From positions 1 to 37,108 of the forward strand of contig JAUNDZ010000019.1 of the NCBI GenBank assembly GCA_030525825.1: 37,108 bases of DNA. The letters run 5' to 3'. The DNA comes from Moraxella sp. GTDB lineage: Bacteria; Pseudomonadota; Gammaproteobacteria; Pseudomonadales; Moraxellaceae. Position numbers and translations under genes: made by a program. The notes below the pieces were generated by a model. That model worked only from the letters and a program-made list of their open reading frames with translations, did not search any database and had not been told where the DNA came from. Shown piece by piece: positions 1-8,782 of the stretch (the stretch's first letter is position 1; every line of letters starts with the position of its first letter).

Positions 1-50
1 CCGGCCTGTCACGCCGGGGGTCGCGGGTTCGAGTCCCGTCCGCTGCGCCA
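1..50 (+). tRNA. tRNA-Asp (GTC), 3' part only
   Basis: The 3' part of a tRNA cut by the left edge. Bases 1-5 (ccggc) pair with gccgg at 13-17 to form the anticodon stem, and the anticodon GTC is at 8-10. A T arm with the invariant TTCGAGT follows, then the 3' acceptor strand and an encoded CCA at 48-50. The D arm and 5' acceptor strand lie outside the window. Confidence 0.93.
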
Positions 51-85
51 CTTTTCTTTCAAACTTTCATAAGTTTGACTTTTTA

Positions 86-119
86 CCCCAAGTCTCCCCT
101 GTCTTGGGGTTTTTTTTGT
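86..119 (+). terminator. Rho-independent terminator after tRNA-Asp
   Basis: ACCCCAAG (86-93) pairs with CTTGGGGT (103-110) and is followed by a run of eight T. It is placed to end the tRNA transcript about 36 bases after the CCA end. Confidence 0.85.
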
Positions 120-185
120 TTAAAATTTCTATTCATTGAATGACTTTCTTAATCATCGTCAGCATGATTGACATCAAGGTAACTT

Positions 186-1100
186 ATGAACGAAAAAGTC
201 GCAACACTCATCGGCATGACATCGATTCTACTGTGGGCATCGATGGTGGGCTTGGTTAAGCAAGTATCGCTGTTGTTCGGTGCGTCTTTTGGGGTGGCTT
301 TGGTTTATACGGTCAGTGCGGTGATTTTGATGCTGATTTTTCGATTGCCGCAGTTTGATAGAGTCTCTTGGCGGTTTTTGGGCGTATCATCGGTGCTGTT
401 CGTTGCTTATGAGCTGTGTTTTTCGTTTGCGATTGCGTATTCGCAAAGTGGCGTGCAAGCCATCGAAGTGAGCATCTTAAACTATCTGTGGCCGTGTTTG
501 ACGATATTGGCATTGGTTTTGGCTCGTGAGCTTCGTTTTAATGTGTGGGTGGTGGTTGGGTTGGGTGTCTGCCTGTATGGCGTGATTGACATTCAGATGG
601 GCGGCAGTTTTGATGTGTGGCGATTTATCAATAATGCCAAGCAAAACCCCATCAGCTACATTCTGGCGACCGTTGGGGCGGTGATTTGGGCGGTGTATTG
701 CGTTATTATTAAAAAGATGAGCGGTGGTCAGAACCTAATTGCCGTTTATTTTGTATTAACGGCACTTGCCATGTGGGTGAAGTTTTGGTTATCAGGTGAT
801 GGTATGCCATCGCAGGTGGATGCGGTAGCGATGGGATATCTATTGCTGGCAGGGGCAGCGATTGGACTGGGCTATGGGGCGTGGAACTTTGGCATTTTAA
901 AGGGTAGGGCGGTGCCGATGGTGATTGCGTCTTATTTTACGCCCGTGCTGTCGTCTGTCATGGCATCGATGTTGTTGGGGGCTGATTTGCAGCCGTCATT
1001 TTGGTCGGGCGTGCTGCTGGTGTCGGTGGGGTCTTTGGTGTGCTATCTTGCCACCAGTGATGTCATCGCTGCTCGCTTTAATACTAAGCAAATAAAGTAA
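186..1100 (+). CDS. yddG: YddG-like aromatic amino acid exporter (DMT superfamily)
   Basis: A 304-residue inner-membrane protein with about ten hydrophobic segments and two EamA-type halves, the usual build of drug/metabolite transporters. The stretch YELCFSFAIAYS and the following ILNYLWPCLTI are typical of YddG, which exports aromatic amino acids and some drugs such as paraquat in enterobacteria. The ATG at 186 follows an AAGG ribosome site (176-179). The gene stands alone between two terminators. The family is clear; substrate specificity is inferred from homology. Confidence 0.85.
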   Translation: MNEKVATLIGMTSILLWASMVGLVKQVSLLFGASFGVALVYTVSAVILMLIFRLPQFDRVSWRFLGVSSVLFVAYELCFSFAIAYSQSGVQAIEVSILNYLWPCLTILALVLARELRFNVWVVVGLGVCLYGVIDIQMGGSFDVWRFINNAKQNPISYILATVGAVIWAVYCVIIKKMSGGQNLIAVYFVLTALAMWVKFWLSGDGMPSQVDAVAMGYLLLAGAAIGLGYGAWNFGILKGRAVPMVIASYFTPVLSSVMASMLLGADLQPSFWSGVLLVSVGSLVCYLATSDVIAARFNTKQIK

Positions 1101-1120
1101 TAAGTTAATAAGTAGTAGAA

Positions 1121-1158
1121 AAAATCCCCAATCGATTGTGTAGATTGGGGATTTTTTT
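1121..1158. terminator. Bidirectional terminator between yddG and the outer membrane protein gene
   Basis: AATCCCCAATC (1123-1133) pairs perfectly with GATTGGGGATT (1143-1153). A T run follows on the + strand and an A run precedes it, so it can stop the converging yddG and outer membrane protein transcripts. Confidence 0.88.
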
Positions 1159-1172
1159 AGTTTGATTGATGA

Positions 1173-1826
1173 TTAAAAATGCACTTCTAAGCCGACATAA
1201 GGACCTTTGAACTCATTTTTATAATCACTCTTATCACGGAAAATCTCGTCCGCTTCTACCGTCATGATGCGATAGCCTGCTTTTGCACCGACATCAACCA
1301 ACGCCTTATCGACAAAATTATACTTAATCTCGGCTTGGGCATCGGTGGCTTTATATTTGCTGTTGTGAGCGGCGCCCAGCTCAGCTTTGGCAGACAGCCC
1401 TGTAAAAGGCAGCTTGCCACCCACAGATGCATATGCCATCGGCAGGGTTTTGGATAGGTCGGTGCTGTTATTGATAGAGCCGTCTAGGATTTTTGCCCCC
1501 AAGCCCACATCGACGCTCACCACATTGTCAAGCAGCTCATAATAGGCGATGATATCGGTGCTGCTTAGGTCATGCTTGGCATTTGAATTTTTTGGGCTGC
1601 TGTCAAGATTGGCATAACGAACCTTGGCATTTGGTACAAATGGTACGCCGTGTTCTAGGCTGGCTGATGCCACAAGTCGTCCCTTGCTGTCGTGTTTGGT
1701 GGTGGTGCCATCTTGGGTGCTTTCATTGCTGGTGTGCCAGTAGTTGGCATCTGCGTATAGACCGTAAATAGTGTCAGCATGAGCGGTGGTGGCAACGAGT
1801 GCCATTAGGCAAAGTAATTTTTTCAT
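1173..1826 (-). CDS. Outer membrane beta-barrel protein, TIGR04219 family
   Basis: A 217-residue protein with a classical signal peptide (charged MKK, hydrophobic core, likely cleavage after AHA at about residue 17). The mature part alternates polar and hydrophobic residues as in beta strands, and the chain ends in phenylalanine (VGLEVHF), the usual recognition end for BAM-dependent outer membrane proteins. The overall pattern (YGLYADANYW start, paired strands with GLGAKI, AYASVGGKLPF and a GPYVGLEVHF end) matches the TIGR04219 family, whose function is not established. It lies just downstream of metG, separated from it by a probable terminator. Confidence 0.8.
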   Translation of the reverse strand: MKKLLCLMALVATTAHADTIYGLYADANYWHTSNESTQDGTTTKHDSKGRLVASASLEHGVPFVPNAKVRYANLDSSPKNSNAKHDLSSTDIIAYYELLDNVVSVDVGLGAKILDGSINNSTDLSKTLPMAYASVGGKLPFTGLSAKAELGAAHNSKYKATDAQAEIKYNFVDKALVDVGAKAGYRIMTVEADEIFRDKSDYKNEFKGPYVGLEVHF

Positions 1827-1852
1827 AAAAATCTCATCAGTTTAAAAATATA

Positions 1853-1886
1853 AAAAAACACAATCGCCGAGCGTGCGTCAGCGATT
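1853..1886 (-). terminator. Probable terminator of metG
   Basis: Read on the minus strand, AATCGC (1886-1881) pairs with GCGATT (1867-1862), followed by GTG and seven T. The stem is only six base pairs with a 13-base loop. There is also a T run on the + side. Confidence 0.5.
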
Positions 1887-1900
1887 TTTTTTTGGGTGGT

Positions 1901-3964
1901 TTATGCTAAAGTCGCCCCCGCCACCATGCTGTCTGGCAGTAGCACGACGGTGAGTTGTCCGTCTTTTTCAGCAGATAAAATCATGCCTTCACTCACGCCA
2001 AATTTCATCTTACGGGGAGCAAGATTGGTTACACAAATCACGGTTTTACCCTGCAATTCTTCGGGCTTATAAAACTTAGCAATGCCGCTAAACACATTGC
2101 GAGTTTGCTTTTCGCCTTGTTCGTTCACATCGCCCACATCTAGGGTGAATTGCAAGAGCTTATCCGCCCCTTCCACAGGGTTGCATTCTAGCACTTTGGC
2201 GACTTGCATCTGCACTTTGGCAAAATCATCAATGCCGATAAAATCACCATTTACTGTTTGGTTGTCCACTTTTTTGCTCTCTTTTTTACTTTCTTTTTTA
2301 TCGGCAGCAGGTTGTAGATTTTCTTTGGAGTCATCCACCATCGCCTGTACTTTTTTGGGGTCGATACGCTGCATGAGTGGTTTAAACTCATTGATGGTAT
2401 GCGTTAAGATATGATGGCGTTCATCAAAATTCATGCTCTGCACATTTAAGAAGGCTTGTGAATCAGCCGCTAGGCTCGGCAGCACAGGCGACAGATAGAC
2501 CATGATTTTGTGAAATAGGTTTAGCCCTACTGAGCAGATGTCTTGGACTTCGCTGCTGTTTGGGTTTTCTTTGGCAAGAGCCCATGGTTTTTTGTCATCA
2601 ATATACTGATTGGCAAGGTCGGCAAGTGCCATAATCTCACGGATGGCGGTGCTAAATTCACGGCTTTCGTAGTGCTTGATGATACCATCGCCTGCATCGA
2701 TGAACCGCTGTACCAGCTCTGGCTCTACGCAAGTGGTGGACAGACGACTGTCAAACTGTGTGTTGATAAACTTAGCACAGCGACTGGCGATGTTCACGAC
2801 TTTACCAACCAAGTCAGAATTTACCTTGGCAATAAAATCATCAAGATTTAAATCGGAATCTTCGACCTTATCAGATAGTTTGGAGGCAAAATAATAACGC
2901 AAATATTCAGGATTGAGGTGCTTTAAATAGGTTTCTGCCTTAATGAAAGTACCACGAGATTTGCTCATTTTCTCGCCATTAACGGTCAAAAAGCCGTTCA
3001 CAAACAGCGAAGTTGGCGTGCGATAATTTGCCCCTTTGAGCATGGCGGGCCAGAATAGGGCATGGAAATAGACGATGTCTTTACCAATAAAGTGATACAC
3101 TTCGGCGGTACTGCCTTTTTTCCAGTAGTCGTCAAATGACACATCAGGACGGTGTGCCTTGATGTAGTTTTCAAAACTTGCCATGTAGCCAATCGGAGCA
3201 TCCACCCATACATAAAAATACTTGTTGTCCGTCTCTGGGATTTTAAAGCCAAAATATGGAGCATCTCGGCTGATGTCCCAGTCGGCAAGCCCTGCTTCGA
3301 ACCATTCATCCAGCTTGTTAGCGATGGAGATGGGCAGTCTGCCTTCGTCTCGGGTCCACTGCTGTAAAAACTCGGTGAAGTTAGGCAGATTAAAAAAGTA
3401 ATGGTCGGACGACTTTTCCACAGGGGTGGCACCACTTAGGGTGGAGCGTGGGTTAATCAGCTCGGTGGCGTTATAGGTCGTACCACAGACTTCGCATGAA
3501 TCGCCATATTGGTCGTCTGCCTTACATTTTGGGCAGGTGCCTTTGATGAAGCGGTCGGATAAGAACATCTGCTTGCCAGAGTCAAAAAGCTGGGTTACAG
3601 GGCGAACGCTGATGTTGCCTGCTTCTTTATTAGCAAGATAAATCTCTTCTGAACGCTTGCGGTTGGTATCCGAATGCGTGCTGTCATAGTGGTCGAATGA
3701 GACGCTAAATCCTGCAAAGTCCCGCTCGTGTTCGGTTTGTACACCTTTGATTTGCTCTTCTGGGCTGATGCCGTTTGCTTCGGCTCGTAGCATGATGGCG
3801 GTACCGTGAGCATCGTCGGCACAGACATAGATGACATCATGACCCATCGACCGCATGGCTCGCACCCAGATGTCGGCTTGGATGTAGCCCAAAAGATGTC
3901 CCATGTGAATGGAGCCGTTGGCATAGGGTAGGGCGTTGGTTACTAATATTTGGCGTTTTGTCAT
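1901..3964 (-). CDS. metG: Methionyl-tRNA synthetase MetG
   Basis: Charges tRNA-Met with methionine in the cytoplasm. At 687 residues it is the long, dimeric form. The HIGH-type signature HMGH is at residues 20-23. A zinc-binding cluster (CPKC, then CEVC) sits in the connective domain, and KMSKS lies in [10 protein letters not shown]. After a lysine-rich linker, a C-terminal EMAPII/Arc1p-like tRNA-binding domain runs from about [15 protein letters not shown] to the end. I chose the ATG at 3964 ([17 protein letters not shown]) because the reading frame further upstream has no family match. The coding strand and order after sspB suit an independent unit. Confidence 0.96.
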   Translation of the reverse strand: MTKRQILVTNALPYANGSIHMGHLLGYIQADIWVRAMRSMGHDVIYVCADDAHGTAIMLRAEANGISPEEQIKGVQTEHERDFAGFSVSFDHYDSTHSDTNRKRSEEIYLANKEAGNISVRPVTQLFDSGKQMFLSDRFIKGTCPKCKADDQYGDSCEVCGTTYNATELINPRSTLSGATPVEKSSDHYFFNLPNFTEFLQQWTRDEGRLPISIANKLDEWFEAGLADWDISRDAPYFGFKIPETDNKYFYVWVDAPIGYMASFENYIKAHRPDVSFDDYWKKGSTAEVYHFIGKDIVYFHALFWPAMLKGANYRTPTSLFVNGFLTVNGEKMSKSRGTFIKAETYLKHLNPEYLRYYFASKLSDKVEDSDLNLDDFIAKVNSDLVGKVVNIASRCAKFINTQFDSRLSTTCVEPELVQRFIDAGDGIIKHYESREFSTAIREIMALADLANQYIDDKKPWALAKENPNSSEVQDICSVGLNLFHKIMVYLSPVLPSLAADSQAFLNVQSMNFDERHHILTHTINEFKPLMQRIDPKKVQAMVDDSKENLQPAADKKESKKESKKVDNQTVNGDFIGIDDFAKVQMQVAKVLECNPVEGADKLLQFTLDVGDVNEQGEKQTRNVFSGIAKFYKPEELQGKTVICVTNLAPRKMKFGVSEGMILSAEKDGQLTVVLLPDSMVAGATLA

Positions 3965-4032
3965 GGTGTACCTGTATTTGCTTATCAAAATAAATGGGTA
4001 AATTTTACCGTAAATTTGTCATAAAATCACGC

Positions 4033-4060
4033 AAAAAATCAAGCCAGTAACGGCTTGATT
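4033..4060 (-). terminator. Terminator of the sspA-sspB unit
   Basis: On the minus strand AATCAAGCC (4060-4052) pairs with GGCTTGATT (4045-4037) around a six-base loop, followed by a T run (complement of the A run at 4033-4038). It lies 28 bases past the sspB stop. Confidence 0.85.
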
Positions 4061-4087
4061 GTTCTGTGATGATGGTCTGATGGACTG

Positions 4088-4477
4088 TTAATCGACGAAT
4101 TTTAGACCGCTGCGTTTTGGTGGTTCTGGCTCAGGCTTGGCTGGTGCTGCATTGGCATATTCACTTGGGTCAAAGAATAGCCCTTCACTGGGGTCTTCTT
4201 TGGCATAGATACCGACAACCGCTGCCATCGGAATCCATAAGTCCTGCGACACACCGCCAAAGCGTGCCGAAAAAGAAATGGCGTCATTATCAATGCGTAA
4301 ATCTTTGGTGGCTTGGTAAGATGCCGCCAACACCAAGCGTCCATCGACCGCATACTCTAAGGGGGCGACTAAATCGGCATGGGTGGCGTCAATGAGCAGA
4401 TAAGCGGTCAACTCGTTGTCTTCTATCCATTCATGTAATGCACGAATTAAGTAAGGGCGTTTTGGACTTGGGGTCAT
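4088..4477 (-). CDS. sspB: ClpXP protease specificity-enhancing factor SspB
   Basis: A 129-residue adaptor that binds ssrA-tagged and other substrates and tethers them to ClpX. The N-terminal fold starts with PKRPYLIRALHEWIEDNELT, the hallmark of the family. The central SFSARFGGVSQDLWIPMAAVVGIYAKE matches the substrate-binding core. A disordered proline-rich tail follows, ending in a short basic/hydrophobic XB-type module (RSGLKFVD) that docks on ClpX. The gene starts 2 bases after the sspA stop, so the two are co-transcribed. Confidence 0.95.
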   Translation of the reverse strand: MTPSPKRPYLIRALHEWIEDNELTAYLLIDATHADLVAPLEYAVDGRLVLAASYQATKDLRIDNDAISFSARFGGVSQDLWIPMAAVVGIYAKEDPSEGLFFDPSEYANAAPAKPEPEPPKRSGLKFVD

Positions 4478-4479
4478 GG

Positions 4480-5127
4480 CTACTCCGTGTATTTATCCAG
4501 ATAATTTGGTAAGGTTTTGAGGCTGTTTTTAAAACTTGGGCGTAAGAACAATCGTTCTTGATAATTGATTAATGGTTTGCAAAGGTGGGCTGGCAAATGT
4601 ATGCCCATTTTTGGCAGTCGCCACAAGAGCGGTGCCAGTAGTACATCACACCAACCAAACTTCTCGGACAAAAAATACTCATGCTTGCCAAATAAAGGCG
4701 ACAGCGTGATTAAAGAATCTGACAGGCTTTGCTTGGCGGCTTTGGCTTTGACTTCATCAAAGCTGTCAGGGTGGGTGAGTAATATTTTGCCAAGCGACAG
4801 CCAATCTGTCTGCAATCGCCACGCCAGCTGTCTGGTTAATGCTCGCTCTTTTGGCGTAGCTGGCAAGAGCTTGGCGGCACCGTGTCGTTCTTCTAAATAT
4901 TCAAAAATGGTATTGAGCTCATAGAGTGCCACATCACGATTGACCAAGATGGGTAGGGTGGCGTAGGGGTTTAGCTGTGCCAGCTCTTCGGGGCGTTCAT
5001 CGCCAACATCTGCAAGCTCGTATGACAGCCGCTTTTCTTCAAGCAATAATCTAACCACATGGCTGTCATAGCCATCATTACCATACAGAAGAAATTGCGA
5101 CGGTAAAAGATGAGAAAAATCTGCCAT
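4480..5127 (-). CDS. sspA: Stringent starvation protein A (SspA), GST-fold RNA polymerase-associated factor
   Basis: A glutathione S-transferase-fold protein that binds RNA polymerase and affects starvation and acid responses. The thioredoxin-like N domain (LLYGNDGYDSHVVRLLLEEKRLSYEL; LNPYATLPILV) is followed by an all-helical domain with YFLSEKFGWCDVLLAPLLWRLPKMGI, a stretch diagnostic of SspA. The start is uncertain: ATG at 5127 gives 215 residues, and an in-frame TTG at 5148 would add seven. Neither has a clear ribosome site. sspB follows 2 bases later. Confidence 0.92.
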   Translation of the reverse strand: MADFSHLLPSQFLLYGNDGYDSHVVRLLLEEKRLSYELADVGDERPEELAQLNPYATLPILVNRDVALYELNTIFEYLEERHGAAKLLPATPKERALTRQLAWRLQTDWLSLGKILLTHPDSFDEVKAKAAKQSLSDSLITLSPLFGKHEYFLSEKFGWCDVLLAPLLWRLPKMGIHLPAHLCKPLINYQERLFLRPSFKNSLKTLPNYLDKYTE

Positions 5128-5276
5128 GTGGTCGATTAAAGATAACAAATATGCTTTAGTTTATCAAATTTTATGCCGAAAGTCTTGGAAAATTCGTGCT
5201 TTTGTGTGATGAATGTTCAAAGGGTGGTTTTGTGAGTGATTTTTGAATAACAATAGAGTGGTAATCATGCTCATAA

Positions 5277-5307
5277 AAAAATGCCAGTAATCAATACTGG
5301 CATTTTT
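5277..5307 (-). terminator. Terminator of petABC
   Basis: AAAAATGCCAGTA (5277-5289) pairs perfectly with TACTGGCATTTTT (5295-5307), giving a 13-bp stem and a five-base loop with a T run on the minus strand. It is 12 bases past the petC stop. Confidence 0.92.
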
Positions 5308-5319
5308 ATCGTCTTGGGA

Positions 5320-6042
5320 TTACTTCACATCTTTCCAGAATTCTTTGTTTAGTAGATAAACTGGAATCAGTAGGATAAGTAGGAATAGAATCACCCAAGC
5401 ACCATAGATTTTACGATCATGGCGGACAGGCTCAGCCATCCATGCCATGAAGTTCACTAGGTCGCCAACACGGGCTTCATATTCTTCTTCGCCAAGCTCT
5501 TGTTGTAGGTTGTGCAGGACATGCGGCATGGCAGCATTAGCCAGTACCAAGTTGTTCGCACCCCAAGGACGGCTTGGGTCTTCATAGAATGACAGTAGGT
5601 AAGTATATACCCAGTCATCGCCACGCAGACGAGTTACCAATGACAAGTCTGGTGGTGCAGCACCGAACCACGCACCTTGTAGCTCAGGGTCGATGCCTGC
5701 AGTGATGTGGTCGCCGATTTGATCGGCACTGACCATCAAGTATTTTTCAACCAACTCTGGTGGAATGTCCAAGTCTTTGGCGATGCGTGAGTGGCGTACA
5801 TACTGAGCAGAGTGACAGCCAACACAGTAGTTCATGAACATGGCAGCACCACGCTGCAAAGAACCTTTGTTGGTTAGATCAATGGGAGCTGTGCTACATT
5901 CTAGGGTAACTTTACTGCCGTCAGCTTCAGTGTATTCGCCACAGCCATGACCACCAGCAGCCATTGCTGATGGGCTTGCTACGATACCAGCACCTGCTAA
6001 AAGCAGACCTGCACCCAGAGTTTTTAGGTTAAATGCTTTCAT
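5320..6042 (-). CDS. petC: Cytochrome c1 subunit of the bc1 complex (PetC)
   Basis: A 240-residue membrane-anchored c-type cytochrome that passes electrons from the Rieske protein to soluble cytochrome c. The signal peptide ends at about residue 28 (SAMA). The haem c site CVGCH is at 73-77. A C-terminal membrane anchor (WVILFLLILLIPVYLL) ends in a charged tail. The ATG at 6042 overlaps the petB stop by one base (TAATG) and has a GGAGG ribosome site inside the petB end. Unusually, two extra cysteines (34 and 49) sit between the signal peptide and the conserved APIDL segment. Haem attachment would depend on the ccm genes further right. Confidence 0.96.
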   Translation of the reverse strand: MKAFNLKTLGAGLLLAGAGIVASPSAMAAGGHGCGEYTEADGSKVTLECSTAPIDLTNKGSLQRGAAMFMNYCVGCHSAQYVRHSRIAKDLDIPPELVEKYLMVSADQIGDHITAGIDPELQGAWFGAAPPDLSLVTRLRGDDWVYTYLLSFYEDPSRPWGANNLVLANAAMPHVLHNLQQELGEEEYEARVGDLVNFMAWMAEPVRHDRKIYGAWVILFLLILLIPVYLLNKEFWKDVK

Positions 6043-7280
6043 TAGTGACCTCCCGTAACACGCTCTGGCGGTTGCTTGCATTTCTCAATCGATGTGTAGA
6101 ATGGCATCAAGATGAAATACAAGAAGTATAGAATGGTACAAATACGACCCACGATGGTACCCGTTGGTGTAGAAGATACACCGCCTAAGTAACCTAGAAT
6201 TAAGAAGCTAACCACAAAGATGGCAAGAGCAATCTTAGATAGGATGCCTTTGTAACGGATAGAGCGAACAGGCGAGCGGTCTAACCAAGGTAAAACAAAT
6301 AAGATGGCGATTGCACCGAACATCACGATAACACCAGGTAGGGCAGAGCCAAACATAGATGGTGTGGCACGCAGCATCGCATAGTAAGGCATGTAGTACC
6401 ATACAGGGGCAATGTGTGCAGGTGTTTTTAGAGCATTCGCTGCTTCAAAGTTTGGTTTTTCTAGGAAGTAGCCACCACCTTCAGGGGCGAAGAATACTAC
6501 TGCAAAGAAGAAGATTAGGAATACCACGATACCGACCATGTCGTGCACGGTGTAGTAAGGGTGGAAAGGTACGCCGTCTAGTGGCACGCCGTTTTTGTCT
6601 TTTAGTTTCTTGATGTCGATACCATCTGGGTTGTTTGAACCAACATGGTGCAGAGCAACCAAGTGCATGAATACAAGACCAACCAAAATCAGTGGAATGG
6701 CAACAACATGCAGAGCAAAGAAACGGTTTAGCGTAATACCAGAGATGATGTAGTCACCTTTTACCCACTCACCCAAAGCATCACCAATGAATGGAATGGC
6801 AGCAGGTAAGTTAAGAATAACTTGTGCACCCCAGAATGACATATTACCCCAAGGCAGCAAGTAACCAAAGAAGCCTTCAGCCATCAAGCATAGGTAAATC
6901 GCCATGCCGATGATCCATACCAATTCACGGGGCTTTTGGTAAGAGCCATACATAAGACCACGGAACATGTGTAGATAAACAACCACGAAGAACGCTGACG
7001 CCCCTGTGGAGTGCATATAACGGATTAACCAACCACCTTTAACATCACGCATGATGTATTCTAGTGATGCAAACGCACCTTCGGCACTTGGGTTAAACAT
7101 CATGGTCAGCCAAATACCAGTAACAAGCTGGTTGACCAATACCACCATAGATAGTACACCGAAGAAATACCAGAAGTTGAAGTTCTTTGGTGCATAGTAC
7201 TTCGACATATGATATTCATAGGTCTCAGTGGCTGGGTAGCGTGCATCAACCCAGTTCATAAATTTCTTAGCGATACTCAT
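6042..7280 (-). CDS. petB: Cytochrome b subunit of the bc1 complex (PetB)
   Basis: A 412-residue integral membrane protein holding two haems b and the quinol sites. The four haem-ligand histidines appear as two pairs at about H90/H104 and H191/H206. The Qo motif reads PVWY (292-295) rather than PEWY; this is a variant I recall from beta- and gammaproteobacteria, not a defect. Several further transmembrane segments follow to the C terminus. The gene sits 2 bases after petA and overlaps petC by one base. Confidence 0.97.
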   Translation of the reverse strand: MSIAKKFMNWVDARYPATETYEYHMSKYYAPKNFNFWYFFGVLSMVVLVNQLVTGIWLTMMFNPSAEGAFASLEYIMRDVKGGWLIRYMHSTGASAFFVVVYLHMFRGLMYGSYQKPRELVWIIGMAIYLCLMAEGFFGYLLPWGNMSFWGAQVILNLPAAIPFIGDALGEWVKGDYIISGITLNRFFALHVVAIPLILVGLVFMHLVALHHVGSNNPDGIDIKKLKDKNGVPLDGVPFHPYYTVHDMVGIVVFLIFFFAVVFFAPEGGGYFLEKPNFEAANALKTPAHIAPVWYYMPYYAMLRATPSMFGSALPGVIVMFGAIAILFVLPWLDRSPVRSIRYKGILSKIALAIFVVSFLILGYLGGVSSTPTGTIVGRICTILYFLYFILMPFYTSIEKCKQPPERVTGGH

Positions 7281-7282
7281 GA

Positions 7283-7867
7283 TTACGCCTCCCCAACAGT
7301 CAAGATGGTGCCATCAATGCTGTATTCTGGAATAGGTAGATTTAACGGTGCTGGCATACCGCTATAAACACGACCTGATAAATCATACATCGAACCGTGG
7401 CAAGGGCAGAAGAAACCACCCATCCAATCTGCACCACCTAAGTCGGCAGCACCAACCTCAGGACGGAAAATTGGTGCACAGCCCAAATGCGTGCAAACCC
7501 CCTCAACAACCAAGATGTTTGGTTCGATTGAGCGAGTTTCGTTCTTGCAGTATTCAGGTTGAACAGACCCATCGGAGTTTGGGTCGGCAAGTTTTGGGGT
7601 AACTTTACTTAAATTTGCCACCATTTCGTCGGTACGCTTAACCACAAAGATGGGCTTGCCACGATATTTCACGGTAATCATCTGACCGTTTTCAATACCA
7701 CTGATGTCTGTAACAACAGCGGCACCCGCAGCTTCCGCCTTTGCACTTGGATACCAAGAACGCACAAATGGGGTGGCGATTGCGCCAACACCAACCGCAC
7801 CGATGGCGGCAGTGGTCGCAATTAGGACTCTACGGCGTTTAATATTCACGCCTTCGGCATGGCTCAT
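7283..7867 (-). CDS. petA: Rieske iron-sulfur subunit of the bc1 complex (PetA)
   Basis: A 194-residue protein carrying the high-potential [2Fe-2S] cluster: box 1 CTHLGC (125-130) and box 2 CPCHGS (154-159) with the GGFF lead-in. The N terminus KRRRVLIATTAAIGAVGVGAI is a twin-arginine signal that doubles as membrane anchor, so export is by the Tat route after cluster insertion. I chose the ATG at 7867, which follows a strong GGAGGAAG site (7873-7880), over an in-frame start 13 codons upstream. First gene of petABC. Confidence 0.96.
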   Translation of the reverse strand: MSHAEGVNIKRRRVLIATTAAIGAVGVGAIATPFVRSWYPSAKAEAAGAAVVTDISGIENGQMITVKYRGKPIFVVKRTDEMVANLSKVTPKLADPNSDGSVQPEYCKNETRSIEPNILVVEGVCTHLGCAPIFRPEVGAADLGGADWMGGFFCPCHGSMYDLSGRVYSGMPAPLNLPIPEYSIDGTILTVGEA

Positions 7868-8339
7868 TAAAACTTCCTCCAGAATAAAGAATGGGAAAAA
7901 TCCCATACTGGGTGTGTGAGCATGATAAAAATCACTTTATCAAACGCCCACATTTGCTGTGCCTATTTTACTAGTTTCTAAACATGTCTATTTTAAGCTA
8001 TTTTTGTCATAAAATAAATTGTTCTGTTGCTAAGTTGTGAAAAAAAGTCGCAAAATTTTTAATGAATTAACAAAAAAGCTCGGTTTTTGGTAAAATTTGC
8101 GTAATATCCAACCATTTTAGTGGGAATTGCTATTGTTTTATTTTTAATTTATTTTAATTGATATTTAAATTTAATTAAATAATAACACAGAGCCTTTTTG
8201 AGTTTTTGTTTTAAAAAAACTTATCTGATTTTTAGTCATAAAAATTCATCGTGCGATTTTTTTAGCCAGACCATTGGCAGTTTGATTGAATAACCGACCA
8301 AAAATCAGTAACACCAAAGTTACCAAAAAACTCAAATAT
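7868..8339. other. Long AT-rich gap between rpsI and petA
   Basis: About 470 bases without a convincing gene, very rich in A and T (for example 8140-8185). It must contain the petA promoter because rpsI ends in a strong terminator, but I find no good -35/-10 pair on the minus strand. A + strand promoter-like TTTTTGGTAAAAT lies at 8085-8097 with no + gene after it. Confidence 0.5.
7891..7906 (-). promoter_or_regulatory. Small perfect hairpin just upstream of the petA ribosome site
   Basis: ATGGGA (7891-7896) and TCCCAT (7901-7906) form a 6-bp perfect stem around AAAA, ending 10 bases before the petA Shine-Dalgarno sequence. It has no T run, so it is not a terminator; it may tune mRNA stability or translation. 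Confidence 0.4.
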
Positions 8340-8369
8340 AAAAAACTCTCGTAAGAACGAGAGTTTTTT
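8340..8369 (-). terminator. Terminator of rplM-rpsI
   Basis: AAAAAACTCTCGT (8340-8352) pairs perfectly with ACGAGAGTTTTTT (8357-8369) around a four-base loop. T runs exist on both strands. It lies 16 bases past the rpsI stop. Confidence 0.93.
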
Positions 8370-8385
8370 GAATGGCGTTGTGAAA

Positions 8386-8772
8386 TTAACGCTTTGAGAA
8401 CTGTGGACGACGACGAGCTTTGCGTAGACCAAGTTTTTTACGCTCAACTTCACGAGCATCACGAGTAACGAAGCCAGCTGCTTTTAGAGCAGGTTTTAGG
8501 CTTTCATCAGACTCGATAAGTGCACGAGTGATACCATGACGAATCGCACCTGCTTGACCGCTTGCACCACCACCAGTAACAGTGATGTATAGGTCATAGT
8601 CGTTGGTGGCTTCTAGTAGTTCTAGTGGCTGACGAACAACCATACGAGAAGTTTCACGACCAAAGTATTCGTCTAGAGTTTTGCCGTTGATAACGATGTT
8701 GCCAGTGCCTTTAGACAAGAAAACACGGGCAGTAGAAGTCTTACGACGACCTGTACCATAATTGCGTTCCAT
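8386..8772 (-). CDS. rpsI: 30S ribosomal protein S9 (RpsI)
   Basis: 128 residues, normal length. It starts [15 protein letters not shown], contains the conserved [21 protein letters not shown], and ends in the basic [12 protein letters not shown] tail that reaches the P-site tRNA anticodon loop. It is 10 bases after rplM and has a ribosome site (AAGGAG) in the gap. Confidence 0.98.
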   Translation of the reverse strand: MERNYGTGRRKTSTARVFLSKGTGNIVINGKTLDEYFGRETSRMVVRQPLELLEATNDYDLYITVTGGGASGQAGAIRHGITRALIESDESLKPALKAAGFVTRDAREVERKKLGLRKARRRPQFSKR

Positions 8773-8782
8773 GTTTATCTCC

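Noticed and set aside
2998-3435. A 145-codon minus-strand frame inside metG, and similar long frames inside ccmF, prfB and ilvD.
   Set aside because: They lie in other frames of clearly real genes and show no family features.
5128-5148. TTG start for sspA seven codons upstream.
   Set aside because: It is possible but has no better ribosome site; the ATG at 5127 is kept, with uncertainty stated.
6396-6407. Loss of the PEWY glutamate as sign of a dead cytochrome b.
   Set aside because: All haem ligands and the rest of the protein are intact, and PVWY is a known lineage variant as far as I recall.
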